Assembly (NCBI RefSeq): GCF_029168315.1
Contig: NZ_JARGYD010000007.1
Span: 178,036-242,035 of the forward strand
DNA from: Psychromarinibacter halotolerans
GTDB taxonomy: Bacteria > Pseudomonadota > Alphaproteobacteria > Rhodobacterales > Rhodobacteraceae
Direction of reading: 5' to 3'
Length of the DNA stretch: 64,000 nucleotides
In this document: positions 42,170-50,701 of the stretch, in pieces
Layout of the letters: each line of letters begins with the position of its first letter
Position numbering within the stretch: position 1 is the first letter of the stretch
Notes under the pieces: model-generated
What the model saw: the letters and a program-made list of their open reading frames with translations, nothing else
Told to the model about the DNA's origin: nothing
Databases searched by the model: none
Program-made: the position numbers and the translations under genes

Positions 42170-43071
42170 CCGTCGCGATAGACCCGGCCCATCAGGATCG
42201 GCGTCAGGAACATCGGCACCTGATAACAGCCGATGAAGATCAGGATCGGATCGGTGGTCGCGGCGGGCAACGCCACGAGGAACAGCGCGACGTTCCGGTT
42301 TCCCGCCACGATGCAGGCGCCCGGCGGCAGGCCCGCCGCCCGCGCGGCAAACTGCAATCCGAAGTTCAGCACGCAGGCCAGCGCCAGCCAGCCCAGCACG
42401 CGCATCGGGTCCCCGGCCAACGCCGGGACCACCGCCGACATCAGCCCGGTCACCAGCACCGCCAGTGCGATGGCCAGCACCCCGTCGAGCACGCCGATGA
42501 CCTCGACCGAGGGGTCTGGGAAAAACCGCCGGCGCAGCGCAAAGGCCGCGGCGGCGGCGGCCACGATCACCGCAATCAGCCTCAGCGCCGCGCCCGCGAC
42601 CTCGGCCGGGCCGCCCAGCGCGGGCGACAGCCACAGAACGGGCAAGACCGTCAGCGGAAACAGCGCGGTGCCGAGGATCAGCAACCGCATCGCGGGGGCC
42701 GGGTCTCGGCCCAGCATGACGGCGAAGGCCGGGCTGCCCGCGATGGACGGCGCCGACAGCGCCAGCGTCAGGGCAAGCCCGACCGGGGTGTCGGCAATGC
42801 CCGCCACGATCATCGCAACCACGCCCGCGACGGGAACCGCGACCTGCATCGCCAGCACGCGGCCAAGGCTGGCCCGGGCGTCGCCCAGGTTGCCCACCGC
42901 CGCCCGCATCCCGATGCGCAGCGCGCTAAGAAAAATCAGCCCCGCCACCAGCCACGGCAGCCCGGGCCGGATCGCCGCCGAAAGCCCCGGCAACGCCAGC
43001 CCCGCCGCCAGCCCGGCGATCAGGGCCAGCCGTCCGTGGCGACCGATCCAGCGCAGAAGGTCTGCGATCAC
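42166..43071 (-). CDS. BASS-type (bile acid:Na+ symporter-like) transporter
   Basis: 301 residues, about nine or ten hydrophobic segments. It shows the BASS-like pattern of two repeated halves with unwound glycine/proline/asparagine segments (LALSAPSIAGSPAFAVMLGRD and PGACIVAGNRNVALFLVALP). Members carry organic acids or other anions with sodium. It is the last gene of the minus arm headed by iclR and may export or take up an intermediate. The subfamily is uncertain. Confidence 0.65.
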   Translation of the reverse strand: MIADLLRWIGRHGRLALIAGLAAGLALPGLSAAIRPGLPWLVAGLIFLSALRIGMRAAVGNLGDARASLGRVLAMQVAVPVAGVVAMIVAGIADTPVGLALTLALSAPSIAGSPAFAVMLGRDPAPAMRLLILGTALFPLTVLPVLWLSPALGGPAEVAGAALRLIAVIVAAAAAAFALRRRFFPDPSVEVIGVLDGVLAIALAVLVTGLMSAVVPALAGDPMRVLGWLALACVLNFGLQFAARAAGLPPGACIVAGNRNVALFLVALPAATTDPILIFIGCYQVPMFLTPILMGRVYRDG

Positions 43072-43114
43072 GCCGCCTGCCCCCCGCGTGGCCGAACCGA
43101 CATGACCGCCCGGA

Positions 43115-44374
43115 TCACCGCGACGCCGTCCCGGAAGACGCGTAGCGGGCCGGGGAATAGGGCGACAGGTCGATGTTCGGCTGCCGTCCCTGGATCATCT
43201 GCGCCAGAACCCGCCCGGTCTTCGGACCGCCCGTCAGGCCAATGTGGTGATGACCGAACCCGGTAAAGACGCCCTTGGCGCCCGGCACTTCTCCGATCAC
43301 GGGGATCGAATCCGCGGGCGCGGGGCGGTGTCCCATCCAGCGCGTCACCTTTTCCTGCGTCAGTCCGGGAAGCGCCGCCGCGACGTTCTTTTGCAGCAAC
43401 TCGAAGGGCGCGGCGCTGGGGCCGGCGTCCAGCCCGCCGAACTCGACGATGCCTGCGGCGCGGATGCGGCCTTCCATCGGGGTGATGACGAACTTGCCGC
43501 CCGCCACCATCACCGGGGACCGGGGCGTGATCGAGGGGTTCCAGAATTCCATGTGATAGCCGCGCTCGGATTCCAGCGGCACCTTCAAGCCCAGCGCCTT
43601 GGTCAGCGGCCCTGACCACACGCCCGTCGCCACGACCGCCGCATCGCACGGGATCGTATCGCCCCCGGCGCGCAGGCCGGTGACACGGCCGCCTTCGATC
43701 ACGAAATCCTCGACGTCCGCCTTCAGGATACGCCCGCCCGCCGCCTCGACCTCGGCGGCAAGGTCCTTCACGTAGCGACCGGGGTCGGCGATCCGCCCGT
43801 GGTCCGGCAGCCGCACCGCGAAGCCCAGATGATCCGCGAAGGCCGGGTCATAGGCCCGGAACGCGGGACCTTCGAGTTCCTCCCAACTGTATCCGTTCTC
43901 GCGCCGCAGGCCCCAGCCAAAGGCGTCCGCCTCGAACGCGGCGCGGTCGTCGTAGATGAAGACATAGTCGGACGGGACCAGCCATTTTCCGGCCGGCGTG
44001 CCCTTGGCCAGCGACAAATGCTCGGCATAGCTGTCGCCCACCACGCCCGCGACCGCCGAGGCGATCCGCCGTGCCTCGGCGGCGGTGGCGTGGGTCATGT
44101 ACCGCGCCAGCCACGGTAGAAGCCTTGGCACATAGCCCCACTTCATGAACAGCGGCTGCTTGGGGTCGAACAGCATCTTCGGCGCCTTGCGCATCAGGCC
44201 CGGCCCGGTGATCGGAACGATACCCGCGGATGCCAGTACGCCGCCGTTGCCGTAGCTTGTTCCCTCGGCCGGTCCGGCCCGGTCGATCAGCGTGACCTCA
44301 TGCCCGTCGCGCTGCAGCCACAGCGCGGTGGACACGCCCACGATCCCTGCTCCGACGATTGCGACCTTCACCAT
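43115..44374 (-). CDS. FAD-dependent D-amino acid dehydrogenase-like oxidoreductase
   Basis: 419 residues, DadA/DAO fold. The FAD motif is VAIVGAGIVGVSTALWL (about 4-20). Substrate-domain and second FAD segments include VRTDGDxI-like GLRAGGDTIPCDAAVVATGVWS and GFGHHHIGLTGGPKTGRVLAQ at the end. It oxidatively deaminates D-amino acids or related secondary amines and passes electrons to the respiratory chain. It lies 42 bases downstream of the SDR gene in the iclR arm. Confidence 0.88.
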   Translation of the reverse strand: MVKVAIVGAGIVGVSTALWLQRDGHEVTLIDRAGPAEGTSYGNGGVLASAGIVPITGPGLMRKAPKMLFDPKQPLFMKWGYVPRLLPWLARYMTHATAAEARRIASAVAGVVGDSYAEHLSLAKGTPAGKWLVPSDYVFIYDDRAAFEADAFGWGLRRENGYSWEELEGPAFRAYDPAFADHLGFAVRLPDHGRIADPGRYVKDLAAEVEAAGGRILKADVEDFVIEGGRVTGLRAGGDTIPCDAAVVATGVWSGPLTKALGLKVPLESERGYHMEFWNPSITPRSPVMVAGGKFVITPMEGRIRAAGIVEFGGLDAGPSAAPFELLQKNVAAALPGLTQEKVTRWMGHRPAPADSIPVIGEVPGAKGVFTGFGHHHIGLTGGPKTGRVLAQMIQGRQPNIDLSPYSPARYASSGTASR

Positions 44375-44416
44375 GCGTCCCCTTCCCCAAGTCCCGGTCC
44401 GCCGATGGCGCGACCG

Positions 44417-45178
44417 CTACAGAAAGGGGTACGCGTTCGCGCCGCCGTCGGCCAGTACCGTGCGCCCGGTGATGTTCGCGGCAAGGCTGGAGGCAAGGAA
44501 AGCGCACAGCGCTCCGACCTCGGCGGGTTCCGAGAATCGCCGCGTCGGCAGGCTGGCCAGCCGCGCGGCGCGCACCTCTGCCACGCTCTGACCGGTTTCC
44601 CGCGCGCGGCGTTCGACGAAGTGCTGCAGACCGGCGGTGTCCACCGGCCCCGGCGCGATGCAGTTCACGGTGATGCCATCGGCGGCGACCTCTTGCGCAA
44701 GACTTGCGGCCATGTGTGTCAGCGTTGCCCGCACCGCACCGGACAGGCCCAGCGCCGCACCGCTTGCGAAGACCCCGGACGAGGTGATGTTGACCACCCG
44801 CCCCCAGCCCGCCGCCCGCATCCCCGGCAGGAAGGCCCCGATCAGCGCCATCGTCTGCGCCGGAACCGAGCGGGTCGCGTCCATCACGGTTGCAGCGTCG
44901 GTCAGCGACCCCGCCGGGCTGACGCCGGGATTGGTCACAAGGATATCGACCGGCCCCGCCGCGTCGAGCAGCCGCGGCTCGACCCCATCCTCGCCAAGGT
45001 CGGCAACGACGCCGCGCGCGCCCGGAACCTGTGTCACGGCGGCGTCAAGGCGGCCGGGATCGCGGGCGACCATGATCACCTCGCACCCCTCGGCCGCCAG
45101 CACCTGCGCACAGCCGAAGCCGATACCCGCCGACGCGCCGCAGACCAGCGCCCGGCGTCCTGCTATTCCCAGATCCAT
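44417..45178 (-). CDS. SDR-fold protein lacking the catalytic Tyr-Lys pair
   Basis: 253 residues. The nucleotide motif CGASAGIGFGCA (about 13-24) and the C-terminal ADGGAN are intact. Where classical SDRs have YxxxK, this one reads LSGAV in GAALGLSGAVRATL, so both catalytic residues are replaced. Ser (NITSSG) is kept. Such LGLS variants form a known subgroup with unclear chemistry. The ATG overlaps the aminotransferase stop by one base (TGATG). Confidence 0.82.
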   Translation of the reverse strand: MDLGIAGRRALVCGASAGIGFGCAQVLAAEGCEVIMVARDPGRLDAAVTQVPGARGVVADLGEDGVEPRLLDAAGPVDILVTNPGVSPAGSLTDAATVMDATRSVPAQTMALIGAFLPGMRAAGWGRVVNITSSGVFASGAALGLSGAVRATLTHMAASLAQEVAADGITVNCIAPGPVDTAGLQHFVERRARETGQSVAEVRAARLASLPTRRFSEPAEVGALCAFLASSLAANITGRTVLADGGANAYPFL

Positions 45179-46533
45179 CAGGCGACCGCCGCGAAGCCCG
45201 TGTCGAGCGCCTGCAGGATCGTGTCGGCCTCGGCTTCGGACAGGATCAGCGGGGGCGACAGGATCAGGTTGTTGCCCGACATCCGCACCATCGCACCGGT
45301 CTCGTAGGCGGTGCGCTGAACCTTGGCGATCGTGTCCTTGTCGATCGGCGTCTTCGCCGCGCGGTCCGACACCAGTTCCATCGCACACATCATGCCGTGC
45401 CCGCCACGGACGTCGCCGATCAGGTCGTACTTGTCCTTCAGCGCCTGAAGCCCGGCAAAGATCTGCGCCCCCCGCGCGGCGGCGTTGTCCTTGACCTGCA
45501 GCCGTTCGGTTTCCTTCAGGCAGGCGATGGCCGCCGCCGCGCCGACCGGGTGGCCAGAGTAGGTATAGCCCGATCCGATGGCGGCCCGACCGGAGGTGTC
45601 GGTCTCGAACACCTCGGCCACCGCGTCCGAGATCATCACGGCGCCGAACGGGAAGTAGCCGTTGGTGATCGCCTTGGCGGTGGTCATCATGTCCGGCTTT
45701 ACGCCCCAGTGGCGCGAGCCCGACCAGTCGCCGGTGCGTCCGAAGCCGGTGATCACCTCGTCCGCGATCAGCAGGATGCCGTACCGGTCGCAAATCTCGC
45801 GCACGCCGGGCATGAAGCTTTCATGCGGCGGGATCACCCCGCCTGCGCCCAGCACCGGCTCCATGATGAAGGCGGCGATGGTATCGGCGCTTTGGAATTT
45901 GATCTCGTCCTCCAGCGCGGCAAGACACAGCTGCGCCAGCCTCTCGGGGTCGGTTTCGTTAAACGGGTTGCGATAGGGATACGGCGCCGGGATGTGATAG
46001 CAGCCGGGCATCAGCGGTTCGTACTGGGTGCGGAAGTTGGCGTTGCCGTTCACGCTGGCGCCCAGCGTGTGGGTGCCGTGATAGCCCTTCTTCAGCGACA
46101 GGTATTTCACCCGCCCCGCCTCGCCTCGCACCTTGTGGTACTGACGCGCCAGCCGCAGGGCGATCTCGACCGAGTCGCCGCCGCCCGAGGTATAGAACGC
46201 GCGGCCCATGCCGTCTTCGGCGAAGAACTGGCGCAGCATCCACGACAGCTCGATCGCGGCGTCGTTCGTGGTGCCCCGGAAGATCGAGTAATACGGCAGT
46301 CGGTCCAGCTGTTCGGCGATGGCGTCCTTCACAGGTTGGCAGGAATAGCCAAGGTTCACGTTCCACAGCCCGCCCACGCCGTCGACGGTGGAATGCCCGT
46401 CGACATCAGTGATCCGGCAGCCTTCGCCTGCCACGATGATGTCGGGCGGGTTCGCTTGGCAATCCGCCGGGTGCGCCATCGGGTGCCACAGGTGGCGGGC
46501 GTTGTTTTCCTTCAGAAAGTTCATGTCTTTCAT
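45178..46533 (-). CDS. class III (omega) aminotransferase
   Basis: 451 residues, fold-type I class III. Characteristic are WNVNLGYSCQPVKDAIAEQL, YTSGGGDSVEIALRLAR, LIADEVITGFGRTGDW and the PLP lysine in MMTTAKAITNGYFP (about residue 290). These enzymes move amino groups from beta-alanine, omega-amino acids or amines to pyruvate. GGGAGAG precedes ATG 46533; a start ten codons upstream has no ribosome site. It is the first catabolic gene behind iclR. Confidence 0.9.
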   Translation of the reverse strand: MKDMNFLKENNARHLWHPMAHPADCQANPPDIIVAGEGCRITDVDGHSTVDGVGGLWNVNLGYSCQPVKDAIAEQLDRLPYYSIFRGTTNDAAIELSWMLRQFFAEDGMGRAFYTSGGGDSVEIALRLARQYHKVRGEAGRVKYLSLKKGYHGTHTLGASVNGNANFRTQYEPLMPGCYHIPAPYPYRNPFNETDPERLAQLCLAALEDEIKFQSADTIAAFIMEPVLGAGGVIPPHESFMPGVREICDRYGILLIADEVITGFGRTGDWSGSRHWGVKPDMMTTAKAITNGYFPFGAVMISDAVAEVFETDTSGRAAIGSGYTYSGHPVGAAAAIACLKETERLQVKDNAAARGAQIFAGLQALKDKYDLIGDVRGGHGMMCAMELVSDRAAKTPIDKDTIAKVQRTAYETGAMVRMSGNNLILSPPLILSEAEADTILQALDTGFAAVA

Positions 46534-46544
46534 GGGGCTCTCCC

Positions 46545-47330
46545 TTACGTTTCGGCCGCCCACTTGGCGGCATGTTCCGGCGGCATCTGGCCGCCCAGCG
46601 CCCGCGTCGCCCGCACCGCGCCGTCACACAGCGCAGGCAGGATCGCGGTCATCTTCTCTTCGGTTGCGCGCACGGCGGGAATGGCCACCGACAGCGCGCC
46701 CACGACCTCGCCCAAGGCGCCGAACACCGGCACGCCCTGCGAACTGACTTCCTCGTCGAAGGCCCGGTCCAGCCGGGCGACTCCCGTGGCGCGCACCTTG
46801 TCCAGCAGCGACCGCACCGCATCCGCGTCCGTCAGCGTGCGCTGCGTGATCCCCGGCAAGCCGGCCTCCAGCACCCGTGACACGAAAGCGTCGGGCGCGA
46901 AGGCCATCACCGCCAGACCGGACGAGGTCGCGTGAAGCGGCAGCATCTCGGCCTCGTCGAAATGGACCTGCGTGCCGTGGCCCAGCGGGTCGGCGTGGAC
47001 CACGGGCGACAGCATCTCTCCCTGCAGGACCGAGGCATGGACCAGTTCGCCCACCGCGTCCGCCAGATCGCGCACCACGGGGCGCAGCACGGACCGCATC
47101 GGATAGGTCGCCTCGCGTACCCCGGACAGACGCAGAATCGCCGGACCAAGCCCGTAGGCCCGAGTCTCGGGGTTCTGCTGAAGGAAGCCGTTTTCCTCCA
47201 GCTCTGTCAGGTGCCGGTGCACCGTCGCCTTGTCCCGCCCCGACAGCTTCACGAACTCGCTCAGTCCGATCTCGGGCCGCTTGCGAGAGAAAAAGTTCAG
47301 CAAATCAATAGCTTTGGTGATCGTGCCCAT
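46545..47330 (-). CDS. IclR-family transcriptional regulator
   Basis: 261 residues. An N-terminal winged helix (AIDLLNFFSRKRPEIGLSEFVKLSGRDKATVHRHL, about 6-40) is followed by the GAF-like effector domain (HADPLGHGTQVHFDEAEMLPLHATSSG). ATG 47330 begins directly at the DNA-binding domain. The gene is divergent from tctC, and the shared spacer contains a perfect inverted repeat (47425) that it probably binds. It is the first gene of the minus arm. Confidence 0.9.
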   Translation of the reverse strand: MGTITKAIDLLNFFSRKRPEIGLSEFVKLSGRDKATVHRHLTELEENGFLQQNPETRAYGLGPAILRLSGVREATYPMRSVLRPVVRDLADAVGELVHASVLQGEMLSPVVHADPLGHGTQVHFDEAEMLPLHATSSGLAVMAFAPDAFVSRVLEAGLPGITQRTLTDADAVRSLLDKVRATGVARLDRAFDEEVSSQGVPVFGALGEVVGALSVAIPAVRATEEKMTAILPALCDGAVRATRALGGQMPPEHAAKWAAET

Positions 47331-47424
47331 GAAAGTTCCCAGTCTGCCCGGCATTTGCGCGCCGGCGGCTTCACAGAAACGTTGACAGAAATCCGGCAGG
47401 CGGGCAATATTTTTTGATACCACA

Positions 47425-47441
47425 GGTTCAAATAATGAACC
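47425..47441. promoter_or_regulatory. probable IclR operator
   Basis: GGTTCA-AATAA-TGAACC is a perfect 6-bp inverted repeat with a 5-bp AT spacer, typical in size for IclR-family sites. It is centred 28 bases before the tctC start. TTGATA at 47415 may be part of the promoter. Confidence 0.65.
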
Positions 47442-47460
47442 GATTCAACAGGAGGTGCAG

Positions 47461-48411
47461 ATGCACAAGATTGTAGCCACCAGCGCGGTCGCGCTGTCCT
47501 TGGCCCTGCCCGTGACCGCGCCGACGGCGGCGCAGGCCGAATACCCCGAACAGCCCGTCGAATTCGTCGTGCCCTTCCCGCCCGGCGACCTTGAGGACGT
47601 GCTGACCCGGATGATCGCCGAACAGTTTCAGGAAACCTACGGCGTCCCCGCCGCCGTGGTGAACAAGCCCGGCGGCGGCGGCGGTCCGTTCCCAGGTGCG
47701 GCCGAGGTCGCGATGGCTGGCTCTGACGGCTACACCATCGGGTCTTTCGTGATCGGCGTGCCGCTGATCGGCCCCGAGGTCGGCATCCCGGCGCTGGACC
47801 CGAACCCGTTCGAACCCGTCGGCATCTTCCTGACTTACCCGTTCGTGATCGCCACCGCGGGCGACGCGCCCTATTCGACGATGGACGAACTGGCCAGCTA
47901 CGCCGCCGAAAACGACGTGGCGCTGGGGCACTTCGGGTCCGTTCTGATCCCGACGCAGGTGACGCTGGCGCTGGCCGAAACGATGGGCTTCGATTACGGC
48001 TCTGACGCCGCGTTCGACGCGTTGGATTGCAACACGCTGGCGTCAGGCGACGCAGACGTGATCAACACGACGCTACAGCTGATCCTGCCCTGCCTTGACG
48101 ACGTGAAGGTGCTGGCCTCGGTCGGCGCGGAACGCATCCCGCTGACGCCCGATGCCCCGACCGTGGGCGAACTTGCCCCCGAACTGGACATCGCGCTTTG
48201 GAACGGCCTGTTCGTTCACAAAGATACGCCCGCCGACGTGCGCGAGAAGATCGCCGCCGTCGCAGTCGAGGTGATCAACTCGGACGCCGCGAAAGAGCTG
48301 GCCGCGCAGACGGGCGCGCTGATCTATTGGCAGGACGAAGCCGCCTCGACCGCGCAGATCGAAAAGGATGCCACGACGCTTGGCACCGTGCTTGACCTGA
48401 TCGACAACTGA
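47461..48411 (+). CDS. tctC: tripartite tricarboxylate transporter substrate-binding protein
   Basis: 316 residues. The signal peptide (about 1-26) ends at AAQA-EYPEQPVEFVVPFPPGD, the standard start of mature TctC/Bug proteins. KPGGGGGPFPGAAEVA is the conserved ligand loop. The pocket Asp residues cannot be assigned by eye. GGAGG lies six bases before ATG 47461. It captures a carboxylate for the TctAB pump. A stem-loop follows the stop. Confidence 0.93.
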   Translation: MHKIVATSAVALSLALPVTAPTAAQAEYPEQPVEFVVPFPPGDLEDVLTRMIAEQFQETYGVPAAVVNKPGGGGGPFPGAAEVAMAGSDGYTIGSFVIGVPLIGPEVGIPALDPNPFEPVGIFLTYPFVIATAGDAPYSTMDELASYAAENDVALGHFGSVLIPTQVTLALAETMGFDYGSDAAFDALDCNTLASGDADVINTTLQLILPCLDDVKVLASVGAERIPLTPDAPTVGELAPELDIALWNGLFVHKDTPADVREKIAAVAVEVINSDAAKELAAQTGALIYWQDEAASTAQIEKDATTLGTVLDLIDN

Positions 48412-48417
48412 CCGCGG

Positions 48418-48446
48418 GGCGCCCCGGCTGCCACGGTCGGGGTGCC
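48418..48446 (+). terminator. intra-operon stem-loop after tctC
   Basis: GGCGCCCCG pairs with CGGGGTGCC (9 bp, one G-T pair) around an 11-base loop, seven bases after the tctC stop. There is no T-run, so message stabilisation is more likely than full termination. Confidence 0.45.
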
Positions 48447-48511
48447 TGTCGCCTGTGCCGGGCGGGACCAGTTCCGCCCGGATCGCGAAACCCTCGTCGA
48501 TGTCCGGGGAC

Positions 48512-49060
48512 ATGATGCGCCGCCTGCAAACCTTTCAGGACCTGTTCAAGCGATACCGCCGCCCCGGAGACATGGTCTTCGCGCTGGCCTTCTTCGCCTT
48601 CGCGCTGTTCCTGCTGCTGAATCTGCCGGTCCAGACGACGTGGGTGGAAAAACGCACCGCGCTGTTCGCGCAGCCCGCCTTCTGGCCCGCGATCTCGCTT
48701 GGGCTGATGACCCTGTTCGCCGCGCTGCACCTTGCCGGCGCGCTGGTGTCGCAGCGCATTCCGGGACGTCTGGCAGAGGCGCTGTATTGGGCCCGCTCGC
48801 TGGAATACGCGGCGTGGTTCATGGCGTATGTGCTGTTGGTGCCGTGGATCGGCTATCTGCTGGCAACCATCGCCTTCTGCTGCGTCCTGTCTTTCCGCCT
48901 TGGCTATCGCTCGGCCCGCTGGATGGGGATTGCCACGGTCTTCGCCATCGCGACCGTTGTGATCTTCAAGGGGCTGCTGCAGGTGAAGATCCCGGCGGGC
49001 GAAATCTATGGCCTGCTTCCCGCAGGCGCGTTCCGCAGCTTCATGATGACGTATCTTTAG
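48512..49060 (+). CDS. tctB: tripartite tricarboxylate transporter small subunit
   Basis: 182 residues, four membrane helices (about 22-41, 58-80, 96-126 and 136-155), the size and layout of TctB. The start is uncertain: ATG codons at 48500, 48512 and 48515 are in frame, and GGGGA at 48505 best suits the last two. The stop TAG abuts the tctA ATG. Confidence 0.82.
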   Translation: MMRRLQTFQDLFKRYRRPGDMVFALAFFAFALFLLLNLPVQTTWVEKRTALFAQPAFWPAISLGLMTLFAALHLAGALVSQRIPGRLAEALYWARSLEYAAWFMAYVLLVPWIGYLLATIAFCCVLSFRLGYRSARWMGIATVFAIATVVIFKGLLQVKIPAGEIYGLLPAGAFRSFMMTYL

Positions 49061-50584
49061 ATGGACGCGTTTCTCTCTGGCCTTGACCTTCTGGCCCGCT
49101 TCGACGTCGCCTTCGCGCTGCTGATCGGATCGATCGGCGGCGTGATCATCGGCGCGATCCCCGGTGTCGGCCCCGCCGTCGCCATCGCCATCCTGCTGCC
49201 CGCGACCTTCTCGCTCGACCCGCTGGTCGGGCTGACGATGCTGCTGGGTATCTACGGGTCTTCGATGTTCGGCGGTGCGCTGCCCGCGATCCTGATCAAC
49301 ACGCCCGGCACGGCGGTCAACGCGCTGACCACCTACGACGGCCACCCGATGACCAAGCGGGGCGAGGCGCTGCGGGCGCTTGGCCTTGCCTACGGCGCCA
49401 GCTTCATGGGCGGCATCCTGTCCATCGTGGCGCTGATCCTGTTCGCGCCGCTGCTGGCGAAGATCGCGCCGATGTTCGGCAGCCGCGAGATCTTTCTGGC
49501 CGCGCTGTTGGGCCTTGCGCTGGTGGTGCTGGCGCACCGGGGCCAGACCTTTGCCGCCGGGATGCTGGCGGCGTTCGGCGTGTTCTTGCAGACCGTCGGG
49601 CTGGAGCCGGTGAAATACACTCAGCGTTTCACCTTCGGGCAGGACTGGCTGGCGTCCGGCATCAACCTGATCGTCGTGGTGCTGGGCCTGTTCGCTCTGT
49701 CGCAGGCCTTCGTCCTGCTGACCGACCCGGAATCCGCGCCCGACACCCAGCGGATCAAGGGCAGCATGGGCCGCGCCATGCGCGAGGTGTTCCGCCACAA
49801 GCGCGTCGCCGCCGCCGGGTCCGGCTTTGGCGTTCTGATGGGCATGATCCCCGGCGTGGGAGAGTTCACGGCCCAGTTCCTCAGCTATACCTACGCGCAA
49901 AAGACGTCGAAGGACCCGGACGCGTTCGGAAATGGGTCGCCAGAGGGTCTGGTCGCCAGCGAGTCCGCCAACAACGCGGTGCCCGCCGCCGCGATGATCC
50001 CGCTGCTGGCGCTTGGCATCCCGGGCGAGGCGCTGACCGCGATGATGCTGTCGGTGTTCTACGTCCACAACGTGATCCCCGGTCCCGGCCTGTTCCAGAA
50101 CCAGCTGGATTTCGTCTATGCCCTCTACATCGCGATGATCGCGCTGAACGTGATCGTCGTGGTGTTCATGCTGTTCGCTTCGAACTGGCTGATGAAGATC
50201 ATCCGCGTCCCCACCCGGTTCCTTGGCGTGACGATCCTGACGCTTTCCTTCGTCGGCGTGTATAGCCTGCGCAACTCGATCACCGACTGCGCCATCGCGG
50301 CGGGCTTCGGCGTGTTCGGGCTGATCCTGAAACGGCAGAACCTGCCGGTGGTCCCGATCGTGCTGGGCATGGTGCTTGGCGGCATCATGGAGGTGAAGCT
50401 GCGTTCGGCGATGGCGCGGGTGAAAACGCCGCTGGATTTCGTTGATCGACCCATCGCGGCGCTGCTGGCGCTGGCCATCGTGGCCCTGATCATCCTGCAC
50501 ATTCGCGGCGTGATCCGCGAGCACCGCGACAACCTGCCCGAAGACGCCCACGACCACGACATCCACGACAGCCAGACACGGTAG
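49061..50584 (+). CDS. tctA: tripartite tricarboxylate transporter large permease
   Basis: 507 residues, about eleven or twelve helices. Both TctA signatures are present: GAIPGVGPAVAIAILLPATF (about 30-50) with YGSSMFGGALPAILINTPGT, and the repeat half GMIPGVGEFTAQFLSY with PEGLVASESANNA (about 262-315). It couples substrate uptake to the proton or sodium gradient with TctB and TctC. It starts on the base after the tctB stop. Confidence 0.95.
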   Translation: MDAFLSGLDLLARFDVAFALLIGSIGGVIIGAIPGVGPAVAIAILLPATFSLDPLVGLTMLLGIYGSSMFGGALPAILINTPGTAVNALTTYDGHPMTKRGEALRALGLAYGASFMGGILSIVALILFAPLLAKIAPMFGSREIFLAALLGLALVVLAHRGQTFAAGMLAAFGVFLQTVGLEPVKYTQRFTFGQDWLASGINLIVVVLGLFALSQAFVLLTDPESAPDTQRIKGSMGRAMREVFRHKRVAAAGSGFGVLMGMIPGVGEFTAQFLSYTYAQKTSKDPDAFGNGSPEGLVASESANNAVPAAAMIPLLALGIPGEALTAMMLSVFYVHNVIPGPGLFQNQLDFVYALYIAMIALNVIVVVFMLFASNWLMKIIRVPTRFLGVTILTLSFVGVYSLRNSITDCAIAAGFGVFGLILKRQNLPVVPIVLGMVLGGIMEVKLRSAMARVKTPLDFVDRPIAALLALAIVALIILHIRGVIREHRDNLPEDAHDHDIHDSQTR

Positions 50585-50593
50585 GAGACCCCC

Positions 50594-50701
50594 ATGCCGG
50601 ACCTTTCCCGGATCAAGGCCCAGCGCAACGCGTCAGCGGTTCGCCGCGCGCGCAGCAAACCGCTGCGGGTGAGCCGGGCAAGCGCAGGGGGCCGGCCATG
50701 A
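50594..50701 (+). CDS. candidate 35-residue basic small protein or coupling leader
   Basis: A short reading frame (MPDLSRIKAQRNASAVRRAR..., 35 residues, strongly basic) begins nine bases after tctA behind a good ribosome site, AGGAG, six bases from its ATG. It ends in an ATGA overlap with the next gene. It may encode a small protein or merely carry ribosomes to the Tm-1-like gene. No homologue is recognised. Confidence 0.4.
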   Translation: MPDLSRIKAQRNASAVRRARSKPLRVSRASAGGRP

